Assembly (NCBI RefSeq): GCF_016680995.1
Contig: NZ_JAEQMG010000018.1
Span: 1-20,971 of the forward strand
Reading direction: 5' to 3'
DNA from: Ruminococcus difficilis
GTDB taxonomy: Bacteria; Bacillota_A; Clostridia; Oscillospirales; Acutalibacteraceae
DNA length: 20,971 bases
Both the position numbers and the translations under genes were made by a program. How positions within the stretch are numbered: position 1 is the first letter of the stretch; each line of letters opens with the position of its first letter. Below, piece by piece: positions 9,001 through 17,700 of the stretch. A model generated the notes under the pieces. The model did no database searches, was not told the origin of the DNA, and was given only the letters and a program-made list of their open reading frames with translations.

Positions 9001-12000
9001 TCAACCTCGGGATTTTGCCAAGAGGGATCATCTGTCTTGATATAATCCTCAATGAAAGTATCCTTACCGTCGATACATTGAATAAAGTCCAGACTGCCGG
9101 GAAGTTCTTTGGTGTTCATCAAACCAAAGGCTTTCAATTTGTCGGCAGGCAATTCAAAGTAAGCCGACAGCGCTTCATCTCGGTTTTGATACTCTGTAAC
9201 CTTAAGCGGTGCTGCTCTCAGATCATCGACAACATAATAGTGGTCGATAAAAGATCCGGGAGGACTGCTATACGGAGTATGCACTACCTCGGCTACATCG
9301 TCATCGGGTTCATAGAACGGAGCAAGTTCCTCGTCGGACACATATATGAGGTCGGAAAACTCCATACCGTCCAGACCGTTCTCAACAATATCCTGCAAGG
9401 AATCATACTGCTCGGTACGGACTAAGGTGTCATCAACCCAAGTTTCAATGCGATAATCTACAAGATTTACATTGGCTGTGATTTCGTGCTGCTCGTCCTC
9501 TGTTGTTGTGTAACCGACGTTAATTGAGGATAAATCATCAGGTAAATCTGGAACATCCTCAACGCCAAACTCTTTTTCAATATATCCTCGTATAAGCTCT
9601 GACGCTCGATTCATCAGAATATCATACTCGGATTGCGGCTGTGGTTGGTCGATGATTTCAAAACGCTGTAACGGGTTAGGCAGCCTGTCGATAAAATCGT
9701 GGGGCATTGTATTACCTTCTGCGTCCTTGTAAAGATAGACCGCCATTTTTACATCAAAGGTGCTTTCCTCTTTGATGTCCCTTTCAAGCATTGTGGGATT
9801 GGTGTACTCAATAGAGTTCTCAACCTCGCCGGAAGCATTGAGGTAGTCAATTCTGCCAACAGGCTGGGACTGAATTGGCTCGTGTGCTCTGTCGGATTCC
9901 ATAAGATAAAACTTACGGCTATGATTCTCGTCAATATTCGAGATACCGACCTTATGTCCTCTGTCAAGGAGCATATTCAGATTGGTTTCAAGCCTGCTTG
10001 CAGGAAATCCGCACATCTTAATATCTTCTTCGGAAGAAATCCTGCGCCTTGTTAATTGCAGCCCCAACGCCTGAGATACAATCTCTGCGTCGTCGCCCAT
10101 AGCTTCCAAAAACTCGCCAATTCTATACAGAATGATGGTGTCGGGATTTTCGTCCTTCAATCTGAAATACTCCTGCATAAGCGGATTGTATTTTGAATAG
10201 TCACGCTCAGTGCTTTCCTGTTCTTTTTCGGGGTGAATGGCGACCTTCAAATGGTCGTTCATCGGGTTTTCTTTGACCTTTGCGTCAAATTCAGCCCTCG
10301 GCATTTCCTTGTTAAATAACGGGAAACTCTTATCAAAGAGCATTACACGGTCGTCGTCAAGGGATATAAGCTCATACTCGCTTGCGCCGATATAAACCGA
10401 CGCACCGAGAGTATATCTGTACTCATATTCAGTGGGTGCAGGCGCAGTCTTTTCTGTCGGCGGCGTGTACATCGCTTCACGGATTTCACGTTCTGCGGCT
10501 CTCTCTGCCCGTAGTTCTTCTTGCCGTTCAAGCCATTTCGGATAATACTCCTTTTCTTTCGGATTAAGATAGCGGTCAAGTTTGATAAGCTCGCCTATAC
10601 GTTTTTCAACGTAATTCCAGGTGAGCTTTTGTTTGGGAGCGTTCTCACCATAACCGATACTCAATTCGATACCTTTACCGTCGTGCATTTCTGCAACGCC
10701 TGAGTATGGTACTGCGTTGGACGAGCCGCCCCAGCCGTATTCGCTTTTCAAAAATGAAATGTTTTCAGCTTTTGACAGTGACTTTTGAAACTGCTCATAA
10801 ATCCGCAGCTTACCTTCGGATACACCGCTTCCTCTTGTAAGCGCTGCGTCGATAAGCTCCTGAGAAAAAGAAAAGGCAGGATTGTTACGTCCTGCCGATT
10901 CTGTAATGAGTTGTAGCTGTCCGTCCTGTGACGGTAAGGGTTTTATAGAGCTGTGCAGCATATCGAGCATTCGCATAGCTTCAAAGTGTCCGGCAACAGC
11001 GTCCCAACGATGAAAGCTCTGTCCTTCACGGCTGGGATAGCGTCCTTTCCAAATGAGCAAACCGTTCTCGTAGGTTTTATAACCTACACGGGTATCATCA
11101 GCAAGGATAATCTCCGTAAAATCATCGTTGAATATGCTGCGGATATACTCTGTACGCTTTTGAATATCTGAATAGCTTTCAAAATATCCTCTGATTTCTT
11201 CAAGGCTTGCCTTGAGGTGGGGTGTAGTAGCGAGGATTTCGTTGACAACTTCATCGACGCCGAAAAACGGGTGCTTCCTGCGTTCGCCTTCTTCGTCAAA
11301 GATGTTAAAATTGGTATCACCTCTAACAAAACGGTCATCGTTGGTGATAGAAGAAACAGGCTCATTTGACTGAGCCTGTTCATCGGGATTTAAGCGTAAA
11401 TCACTTCCGCCTGCACGATCTCCTGCACCGAGTGTCTGAGGTTGTTCATCAGGCGTGTCCACTTCAACGGATCTGCCGCTTTCAGTTTCTCTGTCACGCC
11501 TTCCTGAGCTGCCATCTGTTTGAGCAGGCGTTCCTCCATCTCCAGCGCCCTCTGTTCGGTTTCCGCCAAGTGTTCGGTCAGCTTGCCCTTCGTCAGCAGA
11601 TTGGTATAGAGGATTCTGCGCTGACGGTACAGATATTTTCTCCTCATCTGAGCGTACTGTCCCAGCTCCACCTTCGGCTGTTCGGGAAGCGTCAGGTTGG
11701 GAAGCAGATAATCGCCCTGCATTGTGTAAGTCAGTTCTGCCATCTTCAAAACTCCTTTCATTGTTTCTGTCATTAGTATATTCGGGTTGCCTGTTTTCCG
11801 CAAATGTGCGATTTTGACGGTTCAGTGCCAAAACAGTCTTAGAAATCTCCGACAAGCCCATCTCGGCGATCGCTCCGGTAGCTACACCGAGGGCGTTAAG
11901 GGTGTCATCAGAATTGAAATTGACGACGTTACGGAAATCATCATCGTCAAAATACATATCGGTATTGACGCCAAGCCTTGTCATCATCATATAGGCGACG

Positions 12001-12566
12001 CTGTTCGTCAAAAGTTCCTTATACATAGCCGTTACGCTGTCCTCGCCTAAATCTTCAAGGAAGGTGTCGTTTGTGCTGAGAAGCAAGTCCCTGATATAAT
12101 CAGGAGCGTTATCCTCAACGGCGTTGTTTGCCGCCGACATTATCGCTTTTGCAAGGCTACCCTTATCTTCGAGATCACCGAAAGTGTTTTCAAGCGTCGT
12201 GATTACTTCTTCTGTATATTCGGGCTGCATAGTCCAAATAGGGACAGCTCTTGCGTATTCGCCTGCGTGTGTATCGGATATATCGAAGTAGTGTACTAAT
12301 TTCTGTGAAACGCCGTCGTGCCTTTCAAAGACGGCAATGCCTTTTGCTCCTCTGTTTACCCAACGTCCGAAAGTTCTGTTCCACCGCTCTATCTGGAGAA
12401 CGGCGGTTGCTTCCGGCTTTTGTGCGTAAACAAGGAGCTGTTCGTCAAAGCGCAGTCTGTAATTGTAACAGGCTGAGCGTAAAAAAGCCGCCCATTTATC
12501 AGGCGACAACACCTCTTTTGAGGTGTCTAAATACAGTTTTGAGATAAGGTCAAACTTTCTCGCCAT
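6047..12566 (-). CDS. Giant methyltransferase-SNF2 helicase, exon 1 (N-terminal 2173 residues)
   Basis: This is the first exon of one gene that continues at 3287-901 after a group II intron; the spliced protein has 2968 residues. Visible parts in order are: an ArdC-like N-terminal domain (about 1-110; FLRSACYNYRLRFDEQLLVY, RWVNRGAKGIAVF); a polar disordered linker (about 255-400); a MutS domain I-like segment (794 to about 880, with F819-L-E821); acidic linker regions; an N6-adenine methyltransferase (motif I LEPSCGIGNF at 1494-1503, motif IV NVPFG at 1559-1563, not the usual NPPY/F); and the Walker A motif of the helicase up to K2173. Proteins of this build are found on ICEs and phages, relate to the 'polyvalent' and DarB-like proteins, and are thought to protect or remodel incoming DNA. 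The ATG at 12566 has AAGGAGGTG 8 nt upstream. Unspliced RNA would give a 2178-residue product ending GKSATRS. Confidence 0.95.
11390..11743 (-). CDS. tnpV: TnpV-family protein encoded in an alternative frame inside the giant helicase gene
   Basis: This 117-residue frame lies wholly within exon 1 of the giant gene, with its codons offset by one base. It has its own ribosome site (AAAGGAG, 8 nt before the ATG at 11743). The protein begins MAELTYTMQGDYLLPNLTLP, continues with a basic MRRKYLYRQRR helix, a charged amphipathic middle, and ends RHSVQEIVQAEVIYA; this matches, from memory, the TnpV family of clostridial mobile elements, whose biochemical role is not well defined. Its codons are rich in CTG, CAG and GAG, as in a normal gene. 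The giant protein over the same bases (residues 275-393) is a Gly/Arg/Ser/Asp/Glu-rich linker, as expected when the other frame is the constrained one. Expression is not proven. Confidence 0.8.
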   Translation of the reverse strand: MAELTYTMQGDYLLPNLTLPEQPKVELGQYAQMRRKYLYRQRRILYTNLLTKGKLTEHLAETEQRALEMEERLLKQMAAQEGVTEKLKAADPLKWTRLMNNLRHSVQEIVQAEVIYA

Positions 12567-12581
12567 AGGAAAAGCACCTCC

Positions 12582-13538
12582 TTATCTTGCGTCGTGGCTT
12601 CTGTTCTTTGGTTTGATAGGTGTCCCTTTCTCTGTATAGTTCTTCGGATCGGCTGCCGGAGTATGCCAGCCGAACATAGAGCCTGCCTTCATTGCTTCAT
12701 ACTGAGCAGGCGATACGCCGATATTACGATTCATCTCGTCAACAAGTCTGCGATTTTCACTTGGTCTGCCGTTACCTGATTTTGAATCGGTATATCCCAT
12801 TTCGCCCTTATTGATAATGCCAATCTTGTTTTCGGATTGTACGAAAACATAGCATTGATTGGGCAGGGACGCACGGAGAGGAATAACGATATTGCCAGTT
12901 CTTTCGCAAAGCTCCGCAAATTCGCAGATATGGCGTAAATTGATACCGTATTCAAAATGATAATCGTCGATATATCGGCAAACGTATCTTGCGGGAGCGT
13001 CACGCACGGTATCTTTCTCCTCGGTTGACTTGATGATGATTTCGTCGCCGTCCTCGATTCTGAATTTCTCGTTGTAATGAGAATCAATGAAACGGATACC
13101 TTTCTCTGCTTTTTCAAGATGGCTATCAAGCCAACCCTTCTTGTAGCAGTAGCAGTAAAGATTGTAGTTGCCCTTGTAAGGGTTAAGCCGCATAAGGAAG
13201 GCGTATTCCTTCGTGTTTACCCTCACGCCGTAATCAACGCCTGTATTATAAGCGAATACGTTGTCACTGTTAATACAAAAATCTTCCAGTTGATCACGGT
13301 TGGATAGAAAACCGCCTTTCTCTCTGAAAGAGTTGATGACGGTATCAATATCCTTCTTGAAATCGTCCGTATTCAAATCATCACGAAAGCCGTTCCACGT
13401 TGAGAAAAATTCCGTTCCAAGCGTACCCATATCCGCACGGAGATAACCGATCAAGCCTGTCTGAGAGGAGATTTGCTGACTGTTACGATAGGTGTACAGC
13501 CATTCCTTACCTTTCAGCGGTGCGGCATTACTTTCCAC
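12582..13538 (-). CDS. Element-specific protein of unknown function (318 residues)
   Basis: The frame is open from 13586, but the likely start is the GTG at 13538, which overlaps the end of the preceding gene and has AAGGAAGG about 8 nt upstream. An upstream GTG at 13547 sits on that ribosome site and is less likely. The product has a globular N-terminal part rich in aromatic residues (KEWLYTYRNSQQ, YNLYCYCYKKGW). Its C-terminal tail, SPAQYEAMKAGSMFGWHTPA then DPKNY, resembles tails I recall on ICE proteins of the DUF4316 kind; that resemblance is from memory and weak. The stop codon lies in the ribosome site of the giant helicase gene (GATAAGGAGG), so it is cotranscribed and probably coupled. 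Confidence 0.75.
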   Translation of the reverse strand: MESNAAPLKGKEWLYTYRNSQQISSQTGLIGYLRADMGTLGTEFFSTWNGFRDDLNTDDFKKDIDTVINSFREKGGFLSNRDQLEDFCINSDNVFAYNTGVDYGVRVNTKEYAFLMRLNPYKGNYNLYCYCYKKGWLDSHLEKAEKGIRFIDSHYNEKFRIEDGDEIIIKSTEEKDTVRDAPARYVCRYIDDYHFEYGINLRHICEFAELCERTGNIVIPLRASLPNQCYVFVQSENKIGIINKGEMGYTDSKSGNGRPSENRRLVDEMNRNIGVSPAQYEAMKAGSMFGWHTPAADPKNYTEKGTPIKPKNRSHDAR

Positions 13539-14097
13539 AAAATGCACCTTCCTTATCACAGAAGTGCATAATACCAAGAGCGTCAAGCACCTTTTCGCCG
13601 ATGCTTTCGGTTACATCGCCGATAATACTGAAATCAAAATCATCATTGTCGATCTCGGTGAACAGGCGCTGCACCTTGCTTAACGGAGCGTCCTTCTTGA
13701 TAGCAAGATACTTGCAATAAGTAACGCCATCACGGTCAATATGGTAAGACAGAAAATCGCCGCTTTTGTCGACGTACCATTCTGCAATGTCGTAGTCTGT
13801 ATCAAAGCATTCGCCAAGATTGCCGGAGTCGATTGTCTGAATGCCAAAGCCGTCGTCCTCGTCGTCATCGTAGCCCTCAAACAAAGCTAAGGCAATAATC
13901 GGCTGACCAATGCTTACCTTGCTGAGATGACTGACCAATTCATTAAAATAGTGGTAATTGAAACCATAAATAATGGCGTTTATATCGTCCTCGCCGATGT
14001 CGGGCATTTCCTTTTTAAGCATTGCCTTAAAACACGGCGCGCCGGGATTGATACTTGTCCAGATAATGGTTCTTTTGTTATTCGTTGTGTTGTTCAT
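13528..14097 (-). CDS. Acidic protein of unknown function
   Basis: The 189-residue product is strongly acidic, with a DDDEDDG run near residue 80 and an EIDNDDFDF stretch near residue 150. It shows no signal peptide or membrane span. No domain is confidently recognised. The start is the ATG at 14097, since GGAGG lies 8 nt upstream; an earlier in-frame TTG at 14112 would overlap that ribosome site. It overlaps the preceding gene by 20 nt and the next by about 11 nt. Acidic soluble proteins in conjugative elements are sometimes DNA mimics or anti-restriction factors, but nothing here proves that. The sequence is free of obvious disruption. Confidence 0.8.
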   Translation of the reverse strand: MNNTTNNKRTIIWTSINPGAPCFKAMLKKEMPDIGEDDINAIIYGFNYHYFNELVSHLSKVSIGQPIIALALFEGYDDDEDDGFGIQTIDSGNLGECFDTDYDIAEWYVDKSGDFLSYHIDRDGVTYCKYLAIKKDAPLSKVQRLFTEIDNDDFDFSIIGDVTESIGEKVLDALGIMHFCDKEGAFCGK

Positions 14098-14314
14098 CAA
14101 ACATACCTCCAAGATAAGAATAGAGCTTGTTGCTCTTTGTGTATTGTTGTAATTCGGATATGATACTCATATCCTGCACGGTTAATCCTTCGATGCGGAA
14201 AACATTCTGAAAGTTGATACTCTGCAAGTCCTTTTCGGATTTGAAGCCCGCTTCAAAAAGTTTTGTCAGCACCTTAAACCTTTGCTGGGGTGTGATAGTG
14301 GTTTTATCAGCCAT
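14078..14314 (-). CDS. Small helical protein of unknown function
   Basis: The 78-residue product begins MADKTTITPQQRFKVLTKLF and appears mostly helical, with no membrane span, no signal peptide and no motif I recognise. The ATG at 14314 overlaps the previous stop (TAATG) and has AGGAGGG about 7 nt upstream in the end of the preceding gene. Its last 20 nt overlap the chosen start of the following gene. The tight couplings on both sides suggest that it is made together with its neighbours, perhaps as a small partner protein; this is inference from arrangement only. Confidence 0.75.
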   Translation of the reverse strand: MADKTTITPQQRFKVLTKLFEAGFKSEKDLQSINFQNVFRIEGLTVQDMSIISELQQYTKSNKLYSYLGGMFDEQHNE

Positions 14315-14637
14315 TAGTTACCCTCCTTGTCTAAGGCGTAGTTCGTGTATGCGATAACGCCTTTGTTTCTTCTTCGGCGGGCAGCAGGCGAGCAGCCGAG
14401 TTCCGGGAGAATTGCCTGAATCTTCTGCCTTGTCCGCCGAACGCTCTCAAAGCCGGGACAGCCCAGCTCCTTATAGTTGGTCATAACTTCTTCAAAGGAG
14501 AGGTGTGTGTTACCGTGAGTTTCGCTTATGCAATCACGGCAAACGTAATAATATAATCTCATATCGTCGTCACGAGCGTCGGGAGTTGAGATCAGTACGT
14601 TTAACACCATATTCTCCACGGTTTTTAACTTATACAT
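14314..14637 (-). CDS. Element-specific small protein of unknown function
   Basis: The 107-residue product is not confidently recognised. It contains a Cys pair in YVCRDCISETHGNTH (about residues 31-45), a central helical stretch, and a basic C-terminal half with AARRRRNKG that could contact nucleic acid. The start ATG at 14637 has TTAGGAGG about 5 nt upstream. The stop codon shares one base with the ATG of the next gene (TAATG), so the two are translationally coupled. It is the first gene after the hairpin at 14655-14681 and heads the small-gene cluster leading to the giant helicase. Similar short basic proteins occur in clostridial conjugative elements and phages, but I assign no function. 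Confidence 0.8.
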   Translation of the reverse strand: MYKLKTVENMVLNVLISTPDARDDDMRLYYYVCRDCISETHGNTHLSFEEVMTNYKELGCPGFESVRRTRQKIQAILPELGCSPAARRRRNKGVIAYTNYALDKEGN

Positions 14638-14654
14638 TCGTACCTCCTAAAACT

Positions 14655-14681
14655 GACGGGCGACCTTTTGAGCCGCCCGTC
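14655..14681 (-). terminator. GC-rich hairpin, possible weak terminator/attenuator
   Basis: On the minus strand GACGGGCG (14681-14674) pairs with CGCCCGTC (14662-14655) over 8 bp with an 11-nt loop, followed by A-G-TTTT. It lies between the 29-residue gene and the ribosome site of the next gene. The short T-run suggests partial termination, which would lower expression of the downstream genes relative to the adhesin, or a stabilising 3' hairpin after processing. Confidence 0.6.
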
Positions 14682-14691
14682 GTGTTGATAA

Positions 14692-14781
14692 TCACTTCTT
14701 GTTGTTGCGGTTCTTGATCTGAAGAAAGATAAAACCGCCGATAATGAAAACAAGTAAAACGATAGCAATAATCACTTTCAT
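14692..14781 (-). CDS. 29-residue single-span membrane protein
   Basis: This short reading frame begins with the ATG that overlaps the adhesin stop codon (TAATG). It is preceded by AAGGAGGC inside the adhesin's last codons, so it looks translationally coupled. The product starts MKVIIAIVLLVFIIGGFIFL (a single hydrophobic span of about 20 residues) and ends in a basic tail QIKNRNNKK, so the tail is predicted cytoplasmic. No family is recognised. Its place directly after a sortase-anchored adhesin suggests a role in adhesin export, membrane retention or sorting, but that is inference. A GC-rich hairpin follows about 11 nt after its stop. The coding status rests on the ribosome site, the coupling and the clean membrane-protein composition. 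Confidence 0.7.
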   Translation of the reverse strand: MKVIIAIVLLVFIIGGFIFLQIKNRNNKK

Positions 14782-17700
14782 TATGCCGCCTCCTTGTTAT
14801 GCTTCTTTCTCTTTCTTACAAGAGCTGTCACGCAAGCCGCAATACCGGCTGCCGAAATACCGCCGATCATTAGCCAAAGGCTGCCCGGAGCACTGTCATC
14901 GCCTGTCTGCGGAACGTGGATTTTTTCGTTGTGCATTTTAACGCTGGCGGTCTTGCCGTACTCAATCTCGACAACCTCATCATCAGGAAGAATATATCCT
15001 GCGGAAGCGTCGTTATTCACCTCAGATACGACATACTTGCCAATGCGTAAACCCTCAATGAGAATTTCGCCGTTCTTATCTGTCTTAAAGGTCTTGTCAT
15101 AGCCATTCTCGCCTGTTACACGGAAGGAGATACCTTCAACCTTATTATCGGAAGAAGTCTTTACGATTTTGAGCGAGCCTTTCATAGCTTCATTCAGGAA
15201 GCCCTTGCCTGCGTCGTTCTCAACATCGTAGGTCTTACCGTCAGTTTCGATAAAGACGGGATAGGTGTTTTCATCGAGGACAAAGCCGTCGGGAGCCTTC
15301 TTCTCTTTTACAAGATAGTGACCGTAAACAAGGTCGTCCATCTCATAAATGCCTGTGTCGGTTTCCTTGATTTCGCCGAGCAGTTTGTCGTCCTTGTCGA
15401 GCTTGCCGTCAGCGTTGGTGTCGGAATAGATTTCAAATACTGCGCCTGTCAGCTTGTTGTCGGGATAATCAGCGTCAACCTTCGTAGTCTTTACATTGCC
15501 ACGAATATGCTCGTTGACAATCTCGATTTCAACAACATCGCCGTCCTTGCCGATTGTAACGGGATAGACGGTATCATTGAGTACAAAACCTGTCGGCTGT
15601 TCGATTTCTCTGACATACCAAGTGCCGTAAGGGATAGTATCCTCGCCAAAGGTAAAGCTGCCGTCCTCGGCTGATTCTGTTGTCAAGGTTGCGTTTTCCG
15701 CAGTAAACTCTGCGTCTGCGCTCTTAAACAGTCCGATCACTGCGCCGCCAAGCGCTTCGCCGTTCTCGTCAATTTTTTTACCGGATACAGTACCGTAAAT
15801 CAGCTCATTGGTGATAGGCTCTCCGTCATTCACGGTGAGGTCAACGGTCTTAGTATTTTCGCCCTCGTATTCAAATACAACGGGGAATTTGGTGTCGGTC
15901 AAGATATAATGCTCGTCGGTGGCAAGCTCCTTGACATAGTAACTGCCAAAGGGAAGGTCTGTACCCACAAAGCCGTTGTCGTTTTCATCAAGCGTGATAA
16001 TCTCAATCAAGCCGTCTGCGGGAATGGTAGTTCCGCTTGCGGATACAAGCTCCTCGGTAGCGAATAAGCCAAAGGAAATATTCTTGATTTCCTCATTAGT
16101 GCCGATGTCAAACGGCTCATTGGTTTCAAGCCACTTTTCGAGGTTTACATTGACTTTCTGCCTTTCGTTGTAGAACGATGTAGAGGTTTCAGTAATCTCT
16201 ACGGTCTGATCGGCGTAGGCAAGTTCTACGTTATGGATTTCATCACTGAGTACCATTCCGTAGGGAGCGTGGATCTCCTTGATTTCGTACTTGCCAAGAT
16301 AAAGCGCCTTGCTTTTTGCAAAGCCGTCATTACCTGTTGTAACGGTATCTACAAGGTCGCCCTTGTGATTGCGGACTGTGCCGTCGGGAGTGATAATATC
16401 TTCTGCGGCACGGATTTCATAGGTAGCGCCTTTCAGTCCTGCGGTTTCATAAACAGGCTGGTAAATGGTGGGGATTTCATTGCCCTCATCATCAGCACCG
16501 CCGCTGACATTTACGCCATAGAAAACTTCGCCCTCTTTGGCAATGGTAATCTTGCCTTTCTGAGCGTAGTTCGGCTTCTTTACCTTAGTCAAAACAATGC
16601 TGCCCTCCTCTGTGGAGTTTTCTTCTGTGATGTCAAAGGTGATGGGTGTACTGTCAAGCACATAGCCGTGCGGAGCCTGAACCTCTACGAGCTTGTAGCC
16701 CTTATCGTACACGAGCATTTCGGGAGTGATAAGATAGCCCTCGCTGTTGGTGTAGAATGTGTCGATTGTGAGATTCGAGGGGTACGGAACGGACATAGTG
16801 ATCAGAGTATTATCGGGTGCATAAATCTGGAATCCTGCTCCCTCATAGGGGATGGTTCTTCCTGATTCAGCATCCACCTTAACAACCTTAAGATAGGACT
16901 CGAAGATATCATTATTAATGATGAAGCTGTACGGCTTAGAGTTGTCGCAGACGAATACATCGAAGTCGTCAACATAGTGTCTGCCTTCCCAGCCGTAGGT
17001 CTGATGGACGGTGTAAGTGCCATAAGGCAGCTTCTTTGATTTTGCGTATCCCTTTTCGTCGCAGATAAGGGTATCACGCTCGCTGTCCTTTGCTTTGTCA
17101 AAACTACCTGCGCTTTTGAGAAAGAGCTGAAACGTGGCTCCTTCTTCGGGTGTTTCGATTTTGGTCTGTCCCTGATCGGTGTGCTTAACGATTTCAATTT
17201 CGCCCTTGATGATCTGTTCGGTAACGCCGACAGATACGGGGTTATGCTCAACGGTGTAGTTCTTCGCTTCTGCGCCGACATTGTAAACTGTTTCGTTGAG
17301 AAGATAGCCCTCGGAAGGCTCAATCTCTCTGATAGTCCAATTATCGCCGCAAACATATTCCTTTGTGGTGAATTTGCCGTCCTTGTCGGTGGTGTAGGTA
17401 TCAATCAGCTTATCGCCGTCATAGATGCCGTACTTTGCTCCGGCAAGCGTAGCGTCGCCCTGTGCCTTCTTTGTTTCAGCATCGGTCTTTTCTACGGTTA
17501 CGGTAAACTTCTTCAAAACATTGGTAAATTCACGTTTAGTCGCCTTGTCCCAAACAACGGGTGCAGTCTGTGACTCCGGAACAACGTAACGAATTGCAGT
17601 GTCCACTTCTTCAAGGGTGTAGGGCTTATCGCCGCTTACAAGGATATTCTTAAAGTTGGCTACGCCGTTCTTGTCAGTGGTAGCATACTCGTCAACCTTT

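Noticed and set aside
8724..9425. 233-codon open frame on the plus strand
   Set aside because: It is antisense to the methyltransferase linker region, with no start signal or family resemblance.
11084..11383. 99-codon minus-strand frame next to the TnpV frame
   Set aside because: No ribosome site, Ser/Leu-rich and not family-like; it overlaps a globular part of the giant protein that is clearly the coding frame.
16233..16865. 210-codon open frame on the plus strand within the adhesin
   Set aside because: It is an antisense shadow of beta-rich SpaA modules; hydrophobic composition is a by-product and no start signals are visible.
16802..17404. 200-codon minus-strand frame inside the adhesin
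   Set aside because: Ser/Pro/Arg-rich low-complexity product without a ribosome site, in contrast to the TnpV case, so treated as a shadow frame.
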